In this document: positions 46,706 to 55,786 of the stretch, in pieces
Position numbering within the stretch: the stretch's first letter is position 1
How the letters are laid out: each line of letters starts with the position of its first letter
Source of the DNA: Hydrogenophaga sp. RAC07
GTDB lineage: Bacteria > Pseudomonadota > Gammaproteobacteria > Burkholderiales > Burkholderiaceae_C
Assembly (NCBI RefSeq): GCF_001713375.1
Contig: NZ_CP016449.1
Location: 2,108,001 to 2,172,000, forward strand
Reading direction: 5' to 3'
Length of the DNA: 64,000 nt
Position numbers and translations under genes: made by a program
Notes under the pieces: model-generated
The model's input: the letters and a program-made list of their open reading frames with translations, nothing else
Database searches by the model: none
What the model was told of the DNA's origin: nothing

Positions 46706-47944
46706 TCAGCTCTTCAGGGCTTCGAGCGAAAAGCCGGCGATCTTCTTGTAGCTGTCGGAAATCTCTCGCAGTTCGGCCTGGCTGATGAGGTCGTCGATGT
46801 GGCGAAACGGTTTGTCGCCACTGAGTTCGTCCACCTTGATGTTGATGAAGTCGGGCGGCACGTTGCGGTTGGTCTGCACCACCCGGCTGGTGGCCTCGCG
46901 TCGCTGGGCTTCGTAGGCGTTCAGCGCGGCAACAGCGTCGGGTTGGCGCGCCAGTTCGGTGGCCAGGGTGCGGGCATCGATCAGGGCCTGGGCCGAACCG
47001 TTCGAACCCCGCGGGTACATGGGGTGCGCGGCATCACCCATCAAGGTCACGCGGCCAAACGTCCACTGGTCCAGCGGATCCTTGTCCACCATCGGGTACT
47101 CCAGCACCTGCTCCGCGCCGCGGATCAGCGCAGGCACATCCAGCCAGTCGAACCGCCAGTCTTCAAAGATGCCCACGAAGTCGTTCACCTGGCCGCCCTG
47201 GTTCCAGTCGTTCATGGCGTCGCCCGGTCGCTGGATCTCGGCCATCCAGTTGATGAGCTGGTTGCCCTGCCCGTCCACGTTGTCCACGATGGGGTAAATC
47301 ACCATCTTGCCGGTCTTGATGGAACCCACGCGCATGTAACTCTTGCCGCCCAGGATGGGCTTGTGGCGGGTCACGCCGCGCCAAGTGTTGATGCCGGCGA
47401 AGGCCAGCTTGTCCTGGGGGTGGAACTGCTTGCGCACGGCCGAATGGATGCCGTCGCAGGCCACCACGATGTCGGCCTGCACCGGCTCGCGGGCCGCGCC
47501 CTGGGCATCGGTGAAATGCACCGTTGCGCCAAGGGCGTCTTGCGTGACGTGCGTGCAGCGGTGTCCCGTGTGGATGCGCTCGGCCCCCAGGCGCTGCAGG
47601 GCCGCGTCGAACAGGATACGGTGCAACTTGCCGCGGTGGATGCCGATTTCGGGGACGGCGTAACCCGCGTGGCGCCCACGCGGTTCGCGGTAGATGTACT
47701 GACCGAAGCGGTTGAAGAACACGCTCTCCAGGTTTTCGATGCCCACCGCTTCCAGCGCGGGCTGCAGTCCCAGCGCGGCGAGTTCACGCATGGCGTGGGG
47801 CAGCAAGGTGATGCCCACGCCGAGTTCGCGCACTTCGGGCACGCTCTCGTACACGTCGCAGGCCATGCCCCGCTGGTGCAGATTCAACGCCAGCGACAGG
47901 CCGGCGATGCCGCCGCCCACCACGGCCACACGGGGCTGGGTCAT
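46706..47944 (-). CDS. PhzS-like flavin-dependent monooxygenase
   Basis: 412 residues, class A flavoprotein monooxygenase. The FAD motif GGGIAGLSLALNLHQRG is at residues 10-26, DG (ACDGIHSAVRK) near 160, and GDAAHPMYPRGSNGSAQALIDA at about 290-310. The pattern GVGITLLPHAMRELAALGL with PRGRHAGY...SIHRGKLH-like spacing is close to the PhzS/3-hydroxybenzoate hydroxylase branch. It probably hydroxylates an aromatic acid produced or imported with its neighbours. Same-strand order is decarboxylase, Bug receptor, monooxygenase. Confidence 0.82.
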   Translation of the reverse strand: MTQPRVAVVGGGIAGLSLALNLHQRGMACDVYESVPEVRELGVGITLLPHAMRELAALGLQPALEAVGIENLESVFFNRFGQYIYREPRGRHAGYAVPEIGIHRGKLHRILFDAALQRLGAERIHTGHRCTHVTQDALGATVHFTDAQGAAREPVQADIVVACDGIHSAVRKQFHPQDKLAFAGINTWRGVTRHKPILGGKSYMRVGSIKTGKMVIYPIVDNVDGQGNQLINWMAEIQRPGDAMNDWNQGGQVNDFVGIFEDWRFDWLDVPALIRGAEQVLEYPMVDKDPLDQWTFGRVTLMGDAAHPMYPRGSNGSAQALIDARTLATELARQPDAVAALNAYEAQRREATSRVVQTNRNVPPDFINIKVDELSGDKPFRHIDDLISQAELREISDSYKKIAGFSLEALKS

Positions 47945-47954
47945 GACCCCGCCC

Positions 47955-48923
47955 TCACTCGGGCTTGACGCCGTTGCGCCGGATCACATCGCCCCAGCGC
48001 GGGTAGTCCTTGGCGACCAGGGCGGTGAGTTCGTCGGTGGTGGAAGCGGCGGCGTCCATGCCGGCACGGCCCAGCAAGTCCTTGATTTCGGGCAAACGCA
48101 TGATGGTGGCGATCTCGGTGTTGAGCTTGCTCACCACCGGCGCGGGCGTCTTGGAAGGGGAGAAGAAGGCGTACCAGAGGTCGACTTCCACGTCCTTCAC
48201 GCCCAGCTCGCCGAAGGTGGCCACCTCGGGCGCCACCGGGTGCCGCTTCGGACTGCCGACGGCCAGTGCGTTGAGCCGGCCGGCCTTCACGAAGCCCTGC
48301 GCAATGTGCACTGGCAGAAAGCCCACCATGATTTCGCCGCCCAGCAGATCGTTGGTGTAACCGGCGGTGCCACGGTAGGGCACGTGCAGCATGAACAGGC
48401 CGGTGCGGGCCTTGAACAGCTCCATGGCCATGTGGTGCGGCGTGCCGACGCCTGGCGAGCCGAACGTGACCGATCCCGGCTTGGCCTTGGCCGCTGTCAC
48501 GAGCTCGGACATCGTGCGCAGGTTGGTCTTGGGATTGGCGACCAACATCAGCGTGCCCCAGGCGGCCAGGGACACCGACGAGAAGTCCTTCACCGGGTCA
48601 AACGGCACGTTCTTGTAGATCTGCGAGGCCATCAACATGGTGTTGGCGCCCATCAACAGGGTGTGGCCGTCCGGGTTCGACTTGGCCACCGCATCGGCGC
48701 CGATGTTGCCGCTGGCGCCGGGCGTGTTCTGCACGATCACCGGTTGGCCGAGCCGTTCGCTCAGGCGTGGGCCGACGGCGCGGGCAATGGTGTCCATGCC
48801 GGTGCCGGGTGTGAACGGCACGATGATCTTGATGGGCTGGCTGGGCCAGGTCTGCGCCTGCAGACCCAGCGAACCGGCCAGCAGCACCAGTCCGGCCATC
48901 AGTTTGAGCGACGTTGTTTTCAT
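47955..48923 (-). CDS. Bug-family periplasmic solute-binding protein (TTT type)
   Basis: 322 residues. A signal peptide (residues 1-23, ending LQAQ) precedes the Bug fold: PIKIIVPFTPGTGMDTIARAVGPRLSERLGQPVIVQNTPGASGNIGADAVAKSNPDGHTLLMG, the DPVKDFSSVSL motif and DLWYAFFSPSKTP. Bug receptors are expanded in Burkholderiales and bind carboxylates; transport partners (tctA/B) are not in this window. An AGGAGA precedes the ATG. Between the decarboxylase and the monooxygenase genes. Confidence 0.92.
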   Translation of the reverse strand: MKTTSLKLMAGLVLLAGSLGLQAQTWPSQPIKIIVPFTPGTGMDTIARAVGPRLSERLGQPVIVQNTPGASGNIGADAVAKSNPDGHTLLMGANTMLMASQIYKNVPFDPVKDFSSVSLAAWGTLMLVANPKTNLRTMSELVTAAKAKPGSVTFGSPGVGTPHHMAMELFKARTGLFMLHVPYRGTAGYTNDLLGGEIMVGFLPVHIAQGFVKAGRLNALAVGSPKRHPVAPEVATFGELGVKDVEVDLWYAFFSPSKTPAPVVSKLNTEIATIMRLPEIKDLLGRAGMDAAASTTDELTALVAKDYPRWGDVIRRNGVKPE

Positions 48924-48970
48924 GTTTTGTCTCCTGGGATGTCTCTGTTGTTGAAAGAAAACCGGATCGC

Positions 48971-50044
48971 TCAGCGCGGAGGGATCTTGAACACGGTCTC
49001 TGCGTTCGTCTGGAAAAAGCGCTTCTTGTGCTCGGGGCTCATGGTCATGCCATCCAGCGCGATCACCTCATCCACCGCGTGCTGGTAAGGGTAGTCCATC
49101 GCATAGAGCACGCGGTCGGCGCCCAGGAAATCCTGACTGAACTTGATGGCCGGCTCCCACGCCACGCCGCTGTTGGTGATGTACACGTTTTCGCGCAGGT
49201 AGTCGCTGGGCTGGCGGCGCAGCGGTTTCACGCTGTCGTAGCGCTGCGACTTCACCGTGGCGCGGTGCATGTAGTCCAGCCGGTAAGCCCAGAACGGCAA
49301 GGCCTCGCCCATGTGACCCAGGATCAGGCGCAGCTTGGGAAAGCGATCGAAGACACCTGCCGTGATGATGCGCAAGGCATGCAAACCGGTCTCCACGCCA
49401 AAGCCATAGATCGCGCCGTCCAGCCCGGCTTCCATAAAGGGCTCGTACATGCCCGGTGGCAACGAATTGGGGTGCAGGTAAATCGGCGCGTCGTGGGCTT
49501 CGGCGGCGGCGAAGATGTCCCAGAACTTGGTGTCCGACAGGTATTCGCCCTGGGTGTGCGAGTTGATCACCACGGCGTTCATGCCGAGCTGGCTCACGCC
49601 GCGCTCGATTTCCTTGGCCGCGGCCTGCGGGTCTTGCGGCGCCACGGCGATCATGCCGGCGAAGCGCGTCGGGTGGCGGCGGATTGCGTCGGCCAGGTAG
49701 TCGTTGGCAATGCGGGCGAACGACACCGCGGTGGCCTTGTCCATGACCTGCACGCCCGGCGACGTCAGCGCGAGCACCTGCATGTCCACGCCACAGTCGT
49801 CCATGTGCTTCAGCCGCAGTGCGTCCATGTCGGTCAGGCACCGCATGATGTGCTGGGCGCGCTCGCTCGGGCTGCTCATGTAAAAGCCCATCAGACCCCG
49901 GAAGCCGGGGTCCACGTTGGCGCCGCTGAGGATGCGCCGGTAGATCTCCAGCATCTCGGGCGGGGCAAACGCCTCTTCGGTGGCAATGCGCAAATAGGGC
50001 GCGGGTCCCGGGTGGCGGGTGGACGATGGGTCCGGCAGCTGCAT
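48971..50044 (-). CDS. Amidohydrolase-family decarboxylase, LigW/gamma-resorcylate type
   Basis: 357 residues from the ATG at 50044, which has an AAGGAGA seven bases upstream. It is close to 5-carboxyvanillate decarboxylase LigW in the segments I remember (YLRIATEEAFA, GFYMSSPSERAQ, ALTSPGVQ, VINSHTQG, GFGVETGLHALRIIT, GHMGEALPFWAYRLDYMH, TNSGVAWEPAIKF, MDYPYQ). Metal ligands of the family are visible: Glu in TEEAF, His in IYLHP, His in LGHMGE and Asp in AMDYPYQ. It should decarboxylate a hydroxylated aromatic acid; the precise substrate is unknown. Confidence 0.85.
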   Translation of the reverse strand: MQLPDPSSTRHPGPAPYLRIATEEAFAPPEMLEIYRRILSGANVDPGFRGLMGFYMSSPSERAQHIMRCLTDMDALRLKHMDDCGVDMQVLALTSPGVQVMDKATAVSFARIANDYLADAIRRHPTRFAGMIAVAPQDPQAAAKEIERGVSQLGMNAVVINSHTQGEYLSDTKFWDIFAAAEAHDAPIYLHPNSLPPGMYEPFMEAGLDGAIYGFGVETGLHALRIITAGVFDRFPKLRLILGHMGEALPFWAYRLDYMHRATVKSQRYDSVKPLRRQPSDYLRENVYITNSGVAWEPAIKFSQDFLGADRVLYAMDYPYQHAVDEVIALDGMTMSPEHKKRFFQTNAETVFKIPPR

Positions 50045-50066
50045 GCTTGTCTCCTTGGTGTGTGGA

Positions 50067-50080
50067 CAAATCTTAATTTG
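50067..50080. promoter_or_regulatory. Candidate LysR operator
   Basis: CAAAT-CTTA-ATTTG, a perfect inverted repeat, lies in the 96-nt gap between the decarboxylase (minus) and the LysR gene (plus), about 22 nt upstream of the decarboxylase start. Confidence 0.5.
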
Positions 50081-50140
50081 CTGCGGTTTGCACAACAACA
50101 TCAAAATCACGGGCTCACCTTTTCCAGATCGCGATCAATC

Positions 50141-51067
50141 ATGGACACACTGGCCAACCTCAAAGCGTTCGTGGCAAGCGCCGAAACGGGCAGCTTCTCG
50201 GCTGCTGCGCGGCAGTTCGACCTCGTTCCCTCGGTCATCAGCAAACGGGTCGAGCAGCTGGAGTGGCGCATCCGGGCGCCCCTCTTCACGCGAACCACCC
50301 GCAAGCTCACCTTGACCGACGTGGGCGAGCGCTACTTGCCCGTGGTGCGGGCGCTGGTGCGCCAGGTGGACGACGCGCTGGCCGGCATGGCCCAGGCCAG
50401 TGGCGAATTGGAGGGGCACATCCGCATCAAGATCCCGACCACGCTGGGTGTGTTGAACCTGAGCGACCTGCTCAGCCGCTTTCTGGCCGAACAACCCCTG
50501 GTCAGCATGGAGATCGTGCTGGCGGACCGCTCGGTCAATCCGCTGGAAGAAGGCTTCGACATCGCCATCGGTGCCCGCCCCGAGTCCTACGGCCAAGTGA
50601 AGGACCTCCCGCTGTGCCCCGTCCGCCGCCAGCTGTGTGCCGCACCCGCGTACCTGCAGCGCCGGGGCACGCCCCAGCGTCCGGCCGACCTGATGGATCA
50701 CGACTGCCTGGCGTTTGCCACCTCGGGAACGCGCTGGGAGTTCCAAGGGCCGCAGGGGCTGGTGGGGGTGGATGTGCGCGCCAAGCTCAAAAGCAACGAC
50801 GGCATGGCGCTGCGCCAGGCCGCGCTGGACGGCATGGGCATCACGCTGCTGGCGGACTACCTCGTAGCCCCTTCTTTGGCCACCAGCAGCCTGCAGGTGG
50901 TGCTGCCGGACTACAAGTTGCCCGACCTGTGGCTCAAGGCGCTGGTGCCGGCCAACCGCATCGACCTTCCCCGCATCCGAAGCCTGCTGCATTGGCTCAC
51001 CTTGCAACTGCAGTCGACTTCGCTGGGGAGCGCACCGGCCATTCAGTCCGATGCCTGGCGCCAGTAG
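50141..51067 (+). CDS. LysR-family transcriptional regulator
   Basis: 308 residues starting MDTLANLKAFVASAETGSFSAAARQFDLVPSVISKRVEQLEWRIRAPLFTRTTRKLTLT, a clear LysR winged helix; the effector domain follows from about residue 90. Divergent from the decarboxylase-Bug-monooxygenase genes, so it is their probable regulator. The last 25 nt overlap the convergent GNAT gene. Confidence 0.92.
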   Translation: MDTLANLKAFVASAETGSFSAAARQFDLVPSVISKRVEQLEWRIRAPLFTRTTRKLTLTDVGERYLPVVRALVRQVDDALAGMAQASGELEGHIRIKIPTTLGVLNLSDLLSRFLAEQPLVSMEIVLADRSVNPLEEGFDIAIGARPESYGQVKDLPLCPVRRQLCAAPAYLQRRGTPQRPADLMDHDCLAFATSGTRWEFQGPQGLVGVDVRAKLKSNDGMALRQAALDGMGITLLADYLVAPSLATSSLQVVLPDYKLPDLWLKALVPANRIDLPRIRSLLHWLTLQLQSTSLGSAPAIQSDAWRQ

Positions 51068-51798
51068 GCGTAGCGCCATGCCACGGTGAGGCCGGCGCGG
51101 CGGTACAGGGCCAGTGCGGGCTGGTTGCTCGCATCGACCTGCAAGAAGACGCATGTCAGACCCCGACGCGCCGCCTCGGCGGCCATGGCGATCAGCACGC
51201 GCCCAGCCAGACCCTGACCGCGCCGGGCCGCCGCCGTGCGCATGCCGTGCACACCCAGCCACCCATGGCCGAACGAAGCAGCGCCGCAGGCCACCATTTG
51301 CCCCCGCTCACGCACCGAGGCAAACAGGGTGCCGGTGGCACGGCCAAGCGTTCGCGAGCGGCTGGCACCATCGGCGGGGTCCAGGCCCTCGCCCAGGAAC
51401 ATGGCCATCCACTCGGCATCCGGCGTGGTGTCCAGGTCCGCCGGCGGGCCGGCCGGCAAATCCAGCAAACGCTGAACTTCGCCGGTCATGGTCAGGGTGG
51501 GCTGTTCGCGCCGCCAGCCGCGCAGTGTCAGGGCGTCAAACCAGGGCTGAAAGGACGCCAGATCGGGCAGGCGCAAACGCGGCTCGAATCCCAGTGCGGC
51601 GTAACGCGCCATGATGGCAGGCAGCAGTTCGGGGTCGTGCTGTCCGTGGTGCAGCGGCACGGCGCTGCGGGCGCGGCCCACGGTGCCGTGGTCCATGGGC
51701 AGCAGCCAGCCGGGCAGCGACTCCACCACCTCGGGTGCCACCGCCTGCAGCGTGGCGCGTTCGATGGCGTCGATGTCGGCTGCGTCGAGCATGGACAC
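51043..51798 (-). CDS. GNAT-family N-acetyltransferase
   Basis: 251 residues. The C-terminal 130 residues show the acetyl-CoA-binding pattern (GVHGMRTAAARRGQGLAGRVLIAMAAEAARRG) and a late strand with LQVDASNQPALALYRRAGLTVAWRYAYW typical of GNAT. The N-terminal 110 residues are a family-specific extension. Substrate unknown. It is the last gene of the alaA-to-moaE run; its start is 13 nt after moaE. The ATG at 51792 is an alternative start. Confidence 0.85.
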   Translation of the reverse strand: MSMLDAADIDAIERATLQAVAPEVVESLPGWLLPMDHGTVGRARSAVPLHHGQHDPELLPAIMARYAALGFEPRLRLPDLASFQPWFDALTLRGWRREQPTLTMTGEVQRLLDLPAGPPADLDTTPDAEWMAMFLGEGLDPADGASRSRTLGRATGTLFASVRERGQMVACGAASFGHGWLGVHGMRTAAARRGQGLAGRVLIAMAAEAARRGLTCVFLQVDASNQPALALYRRAGLTVAWRYAYWRQASD

Positions 51799-51810
51799 GC
51801 CGCCGGCCGG

Positions 51811-52284
51811 TCAGCTGTTGGTGGCGGCGATGCCCCAGCGCGCCAACGCAGCGTCGTCGCTCACGCGTGCGTCCACCCAGCGCGCGCCCTCGGGCGTCTG
51901 CTCTTTTTTCCAGAACGGCGCCTGGGTCTTGAGGTAGTCCATGAGGAATTCGCAGGCCTGGAAGCTTTGGCCGCGGTGCGCCGAACTCACGGCCACCAGC
52001 ACGATCTGGTCCAGCGGCTGCAACAACCCCACGCGATGGATGACGCGTGCGCCGAAGATGTCGAAACGGCGGTGCGCCTCGTCGATCATGGCCTCGATGG
52101 ATTTTTCGGTCATGCCCGGATAGTGCTCCAGCTCCATGGTGCTGACGCTCAGACCGTCATTGCGATCCCTGACCGTGCCGATGAAGCTGCAGACCGCGCC
52201 AATGCCCTTTTCCGCTTCGCGCAGATGGGCAACCTCGGTGCTGAGGTCGAAGTCTTCGGTCTGGATGCTGACGCGAGCGCTCAT
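51811..52284 (-). CDS. moaE: Molybdopterin synthase catalytic subunit
   Basis: 157 residues. MoaE pairs with MoaD to convert cyclic pyranopterin monophosphate to molybdopterin. Conserved segments are GAVCSFIGTVRDRNDG, the MELEHYPGMTEKSI block, RVGLLQPLDQIVLVAVSSAHRGQSFQACEFLMDYLKTQAPFWKKE, which contains the catalytic lysines. It starts 1 nt after the moaD stop. Confidence 0.96.
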   Translation of the reverse strand: MSARVSIQTEDFDLSTEVAHLREAEKGIGAVCSFIGTVRDRNDGLSVSTMELEHYPGMTEKSIEAMIDEAHRRFDIFGARVIHRVGLLQPLDQIVLVAVSSAHRGQSFQACEFLMDYLKTQAPFWKKEQTPEGARWVDARVSDDAALARWGIAATNS

Positions 52285-52285
52285 G

Positions 52286-52537
52286 TCAGCCCCCAGTCAC
52301 AGGCGGAAAGAAACCCACCTCGGCGCCCTCGCTGAGCACAGCGGTTTCGTCGCTCATGGTCTGGTTCAAGGCCACACGCACCGAATTGCCAGGCGCGAGC
52401 GCCTCGGCATAAGCGCCGCCGCGCGCCACGAGCTCGGCCCGCAGCTCGGCCAGCGTGCGGGCCTGGGTGTCGAGGGCTTCGCTGCCGGTGCCCAGGGCCT
52501 CGCGGATGGAAGCGAAATAACGCAGCTGGACTTTCAT
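52286..52537 (-). CDS. moaD: Molybdopterin synthase sulfur carrier subunit
   Basis: 83 residues with ubiquitin-like fold and the C-terminal Gly-Gly (PPVTGG) that is thiocarboxylated. The ATG at 52537 overlaps the moeA stop (ATGA). Small size and position between moeA and moaE fit the role. Confidence 0.94.
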   Translation of the reverse strand: MKVQLRYFASIREALGTGSEALDTQARTLAELRAELVARGGAYAEALAPGNSVRVALNQTMSDETAVLSEGAEVGFFPPVTGG

Positions 52538-53817
52538 GCGAGCAGGTCCGACAAAGAAATGAATGAAACCGGATCGCCGTGGGCGATCGTGCTGCCGGCC
52601 GGGTTGTCCACCAGACCGTCGGCCCACACCACCGAAGTCAGCACTCCCGAGCTCTGGTTGGGGAACAGATCGAGGCCACCCGCAGCATTGCGGCGCACGC
52701 GCAGGAACTCGCGGCGTTTGTCGGCTTTGGCCAGCGTGAAATGAGCAGGCAGCGTGGTGGCTTTCAGCGCCGTTGCTTCGACGCCTTGCAAACGCAACAG
52801 AAAAGGCCGCACCAGGAGCAGGAAGGTCACGAAGCTGGACACCGGGTTGCCGGGCAGACCGATGAAGTGGCAAGGCTTGGCCGCATCGGCGCCGGCCCCG
52901 GCGTCGCGCTTCACGGTACCGTAGGCAAACGGCTTGCCCGGCTTCATGGCGATCTGCCAGAGGTCCAGGCTGCCGAGCTGCTGCACGGCGGGTTTGATGT
53001 GGTCTTCTTCGCCCACCGACACACCGCCGCTGGTGAGGATGAGGTCGTGGTGATCGGCCGCCGTCTTGAGCGCGGCCAGCGTCGCGTCGCGCTTGTCCGG
53101 CACGATGCCCAGGTCGCTCACCTCACAGCCCAGGCGGTGCAGCAGCGCGCGCAGGAAAAAGCGGTTGGAGTTGTAGATGGCGCCGGGCTTCATGGCCTCG
53201 GGCGGCACATCGCCCGGCATCACGAGTTCGTCGCCAGTGGAAAACAGCGCCACGCGCGGGCGCGCCACCACGCTGAGGTGCGCCAGGCCCAGGCTGGCGG
53301 CCAGACCCAGGCTCGCGGGCGACAGGCGTTCGCCTTTCGCCAGCACCACGGCGCCTCGCAGGACGTCTTCGCCCGCTCGTCGCACCCACTGCCCCGGCTG
53401 GGGAACGGCCTGGATGTGCACTCCGTGGATACTGCCACCCACCTCGATGGTGTCTTCCTGCATCACCACCGCATCGGCACCAGCGGGCATGGGTGCACCG
53501 GTGAAGATGCGCGCGCAGGTGCCGGGCTCCAGCGGTTCGCCTGCGTGGCCGGCGGCAATGCGCTGCGTCACGGCCAGCACCTTGCCGGGCTCGGTCACGT
53601 CGGCTGCCCGCAGGGCATAACCGTCCATGGACGAGTTGTCATTGGGCGGCACCTGCAGCGCAGACACCAGATCCTGCGCCAGCACACGGCCATCCGCCGC
53701 GAAGCTGGTCACGGTCTCGACGCCGGTCAAGGGGCGCGCGTGAGCGAGCAGATTGACCAAAGCGTCGTCCAGCGACTTCAGGGGTGCGCGGTGTTGGGGA
53801 GGTTGGGACGAAGTCAT
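52534..53817 (-). CDS. moeA: Molybdopterin molybdenumtransferase
   Basis: 427 residues. MoeA inserts molybdate into adenylated molybdopterin. Motifs are PPNDNSSMDGYALRAAD, IFTGAPMPAGADAVVMQEDT, the LTSGGVSVGEEDHIKPAV loop, MKPGKPFAYG and GLPGNPVSSF. The start overlaps the mobB stop as ATGA. Confidence 0.96.
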   Translation of the reverse strand: MTSSQPPQHRAPLKSLDDALVNLLAHARPLTGVETVTSFAADGRVLAQDLVSALQVPPNDNSSMDGYALRAADVTEPGKVLAVTQRIAAGHAGEPLEPGTCARIFTGAPMPAGADAVVMQEDTIEVGGSIHGVHIQAVPQPGQWVRRAGEDVLRGAVVLAKGERLSPASLGLAASLGLAHLSVVARPRVALFSTGDELVMPGDVPPEAMKPGAIYNSNRFFLRALLHRLGCEVSDLGIVPDKRDATLAALKTAADHHDLILTSGGVSVGEEDHIKPAVQQLGSLDLWQIAMKPGKPFAYGTVKRDAGAGADAAKPCHFIGLPGNPVSSFVTFLLLVRPFLLRLQGVEATALKATTLPAHFTLAKADKRREFLRVRRNAAGGLDLFPNQSSGVLTSVVWADGLVDNPAGSTIAHGDPVSFISLSDLLA

Positions 53818-54347
53818 AGGCTCAACGGGGTGCGGTATTCAAACCGCTCCGCATTGTCGACCAACCACGCAGCCACGTCATCGGCCACGTTCAAATCCAG
53901 CACAGGGCAATGGGCAGCCACCGGCAGCGCACCGGCGTCATCGGTGGCGATGGCCACGATGTGTTGATCGCCCGGAAAGCGCAGCGGCTTGCCGTGACTC
54001 TGACGCCAGACCTCGACCTTGGGCAGGTTGCTCTGCTTGAAGCCCTCGACCAGCACCCAGTCGACATCGGCGCGCAGCTGGGCCAGCAGGTCGTGCACCG
54101 AATGCTCGGCGACGGCTTCGAGTTCGCGCATCAGCACCAGCCGTCTGGGCGAAGCGGCCAGCACCTCGAAGGCGCCGGCTTCGCGGTGGCGCCAGGTGTC
54201 CTTGCCCGGGTGGTCGATGTCGAAGCTGTGGTGCGCGTGCTTGACCACCGACACGCGCTGGCCACGCAGCTTGAGCGCAGGAATCAGCTGTTCGACCAGT
54301 GTGGTTTTGCCCGATCCCGAAAAGCCGGCGAATCCAACGACCCTCAT
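53814..54347 (-). CDS. mobB: Molybdopterin-guanine dinucleotide biosynthesis protein B
   Basis: 177 residues. MobB is a small GTP-binding adapter for MGD synthesis. The P-loop GFSGSGKTTL starts at residue 7, followed by VVKHAHHSFDIDHPGKDTWRHREAGA and LVEGFKQ. The ATG at 54347 overlaps the thrC stop (ATGA), so a cofactor gene is translationally coupled to an amino acid gene. Confidence 0.94.
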   Translation of the reverse strand: MRVVGFAGFSGSGKTTLVEQLIPALKLRGQRVSVVKHAHHSFDIDHPGKDTWRHREAGAFEVLAASPRRLVLMRELEAVAEHSVHDLLAQLRADVDWVLVEGFKQSNLPKVEVWRQSHGKPLRFPGDQHIVAIATDDAGALPVAAHCPVLDLNVADDVAAWLVDNAERFEYRTPLSL

Positions 54348-55786
54348 GCGCGGGCGCACTGCTCGGCCACAAAGGCCTGCACGGCGGCGGTGCTTGCCAG
54401 CATCACGCGCACGCGCTTGGGCAGGTCTTCAATGCCTTCAAACTGCGGCGGGCGGTGCGGCTGCTGCCCCAACGCTTCCACGATGGTCTCGGCGAACTTG
54501 ATCGGCAGCGCGGTCTCCAGAACGATCATGGACACGCCGGGCTGCAGGTGTTCGCGCGCCACTTTCACACCATCGGCGGTGTGGGTGTCGATCATCACGC
54601 CGTGGCGCTTGAACACATCGCGGATCGTATCGAGGCGGTCCTGGTGCGTGCTCTTGCCGCTGCGAAAACCATAGCGGGCGGCGGCGTCTGCAAATGCCGG
54701 GTCGGCACCCAGGTCAAAGCGACCTTCGCGTGCCAGCGCGTCCCCGAACAGCGCTTTGACGCGGGCGCCGTCACGGCCGAGCAGGTCGAACATGAAGCGC
54801 TCGAAGTTGCTGGCCTTGGAGATGTCCATTGACGGGCTCGACGTCTCGTGCGTGTCGGCGCTGGCGCGCACGCGGTACACGCCGGTGCGAAAGAACTCGT
54901 CGAGCACGTCGTTCTCGTTGGTGGCCACCACCAGCTGATCGATCGGCAGGCCCATCTGGCGCGCCACGTGGCCGGCACACACGTTGCCGAAGTTCCCGCT
55001 GGGCACGGTGAAGGAGACGCGCTCGGTGTCGTGGCTGGTCGCCTGGAAGTAGCCGGCAAAGTAATAGACCACCTGCGCCAACAGCCGCGCCCAGTTGATC
55101 GAGTTCACGGTGCCGATCTTGTGCGCGCGCTTGAACGCCAGGTCGTTGCTCACGTTCTTGACGATGTCCTGACAGTCGTCGAACACGCCTTCGATCGCGA
55201 TGTTGTGGATGTTCTCGTCCATCAGGCTGAACATCTGCGCTTGCTGGAACGGGCTCATGCGCCCGTGCGGGCTGAGCATGAACACACGCACACCCTTCTT
55301 GCCGCGCATGGCGTATTCGGCCGCGCTGCCGGTGTCGCCCGAGGTGGCACCAAGGATGTTGAGTTCTTCGCCGCGGCGCGCCAGTTCGTACTCGAAAAGA
55401 TTGCCCAGCAACTGCATCGCCATGTCCTTGAAGGCCAGCGTGGGGCCGTTGGACAGGGCTTCCAGGTAGAACCCTGACTCCAGCTTCTTCAGCGGCACGA
55501 TCTGCGGGGTGCCGTAGACCGCTTCGGTGTAGGTCCTCTGGCACAGCGCGCGCAGGTGCGCGGGGGGAATGTCGTCGATGTAGAGCGAGAGGACTTCGAA
55601 GGCCAGCGCCGCGTAGCCACCGGCCGCCCCCTGGTTGAACACTTCGCGCCAGCGCGCCAGCGTGGCGGCATCGACCTGCGGGTAACGCTCGGGCAGGTAC
55701 AGACCTCCATCGGGCGCGAGGCCTTCGAGCAGGATTTCGCAGAAGTGCTTGCGCGCCGGGTCGCCGCGCGTGGAGAGGTACAGCAT
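54344..55786 (-). CDS. thrC: Threonine synthase
   Basis: 480 residues, the long proteobacterial type. ThrC converts O-phosphohomoserine to threonine. The N-terminus MLYLSTRGDPARKHFCEILLEGLAPDGGLYLPERYP is diagnostic; the PLP lysine lies in SNGPTLAFKDMAMQ, and the phosphate loop is ATSGDTGSAA. The frame is open well upstream inside hom; the ATG at 55786 shares one base with the hom stop (TGATG), so translation is coupled. Confidence 0.97.
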   Translation of the reverse strand: MLYLSTRGDPARKHFCEILLEGLAPDGGLYLPERYPQVDAATLARWREVFNQGAAGGYAALAFEVLSLYIDDIPPAHLRALCQRTYTEAVYGTPQIVPLKKLESGFYLEALSNGPTLAFKDMAMQLLGNLFEYELARRGEELNILGATSGDTGSAAEYAMRGKKGVRVFMLSPHGRMSPFQQAQMFSLMDENIHNIAIEGVFDDCQDIVKNVSNDLAFKRAHKIGTVNSINWARLLAQVVYYFAGYFQATSHDTERVSFTVPSGNFGNVCAGHVARQMGLPIDQLVVATNENDVLDEFFRTGVYRVRASADTHETSSPSMDISKASNFERFMFDLLGRDGARVKALFGDALAREGRFDLGADPAFADAAARYGFRSGKSTHQDRLDTIRDVFKRHGVMIDTHTADGVKVAREHLQPGVSMIVLETALPIKFAETIVEALGQQPHRPPQFEGIEDLPKRVRVMLASTAAVQAFVAEQCARA

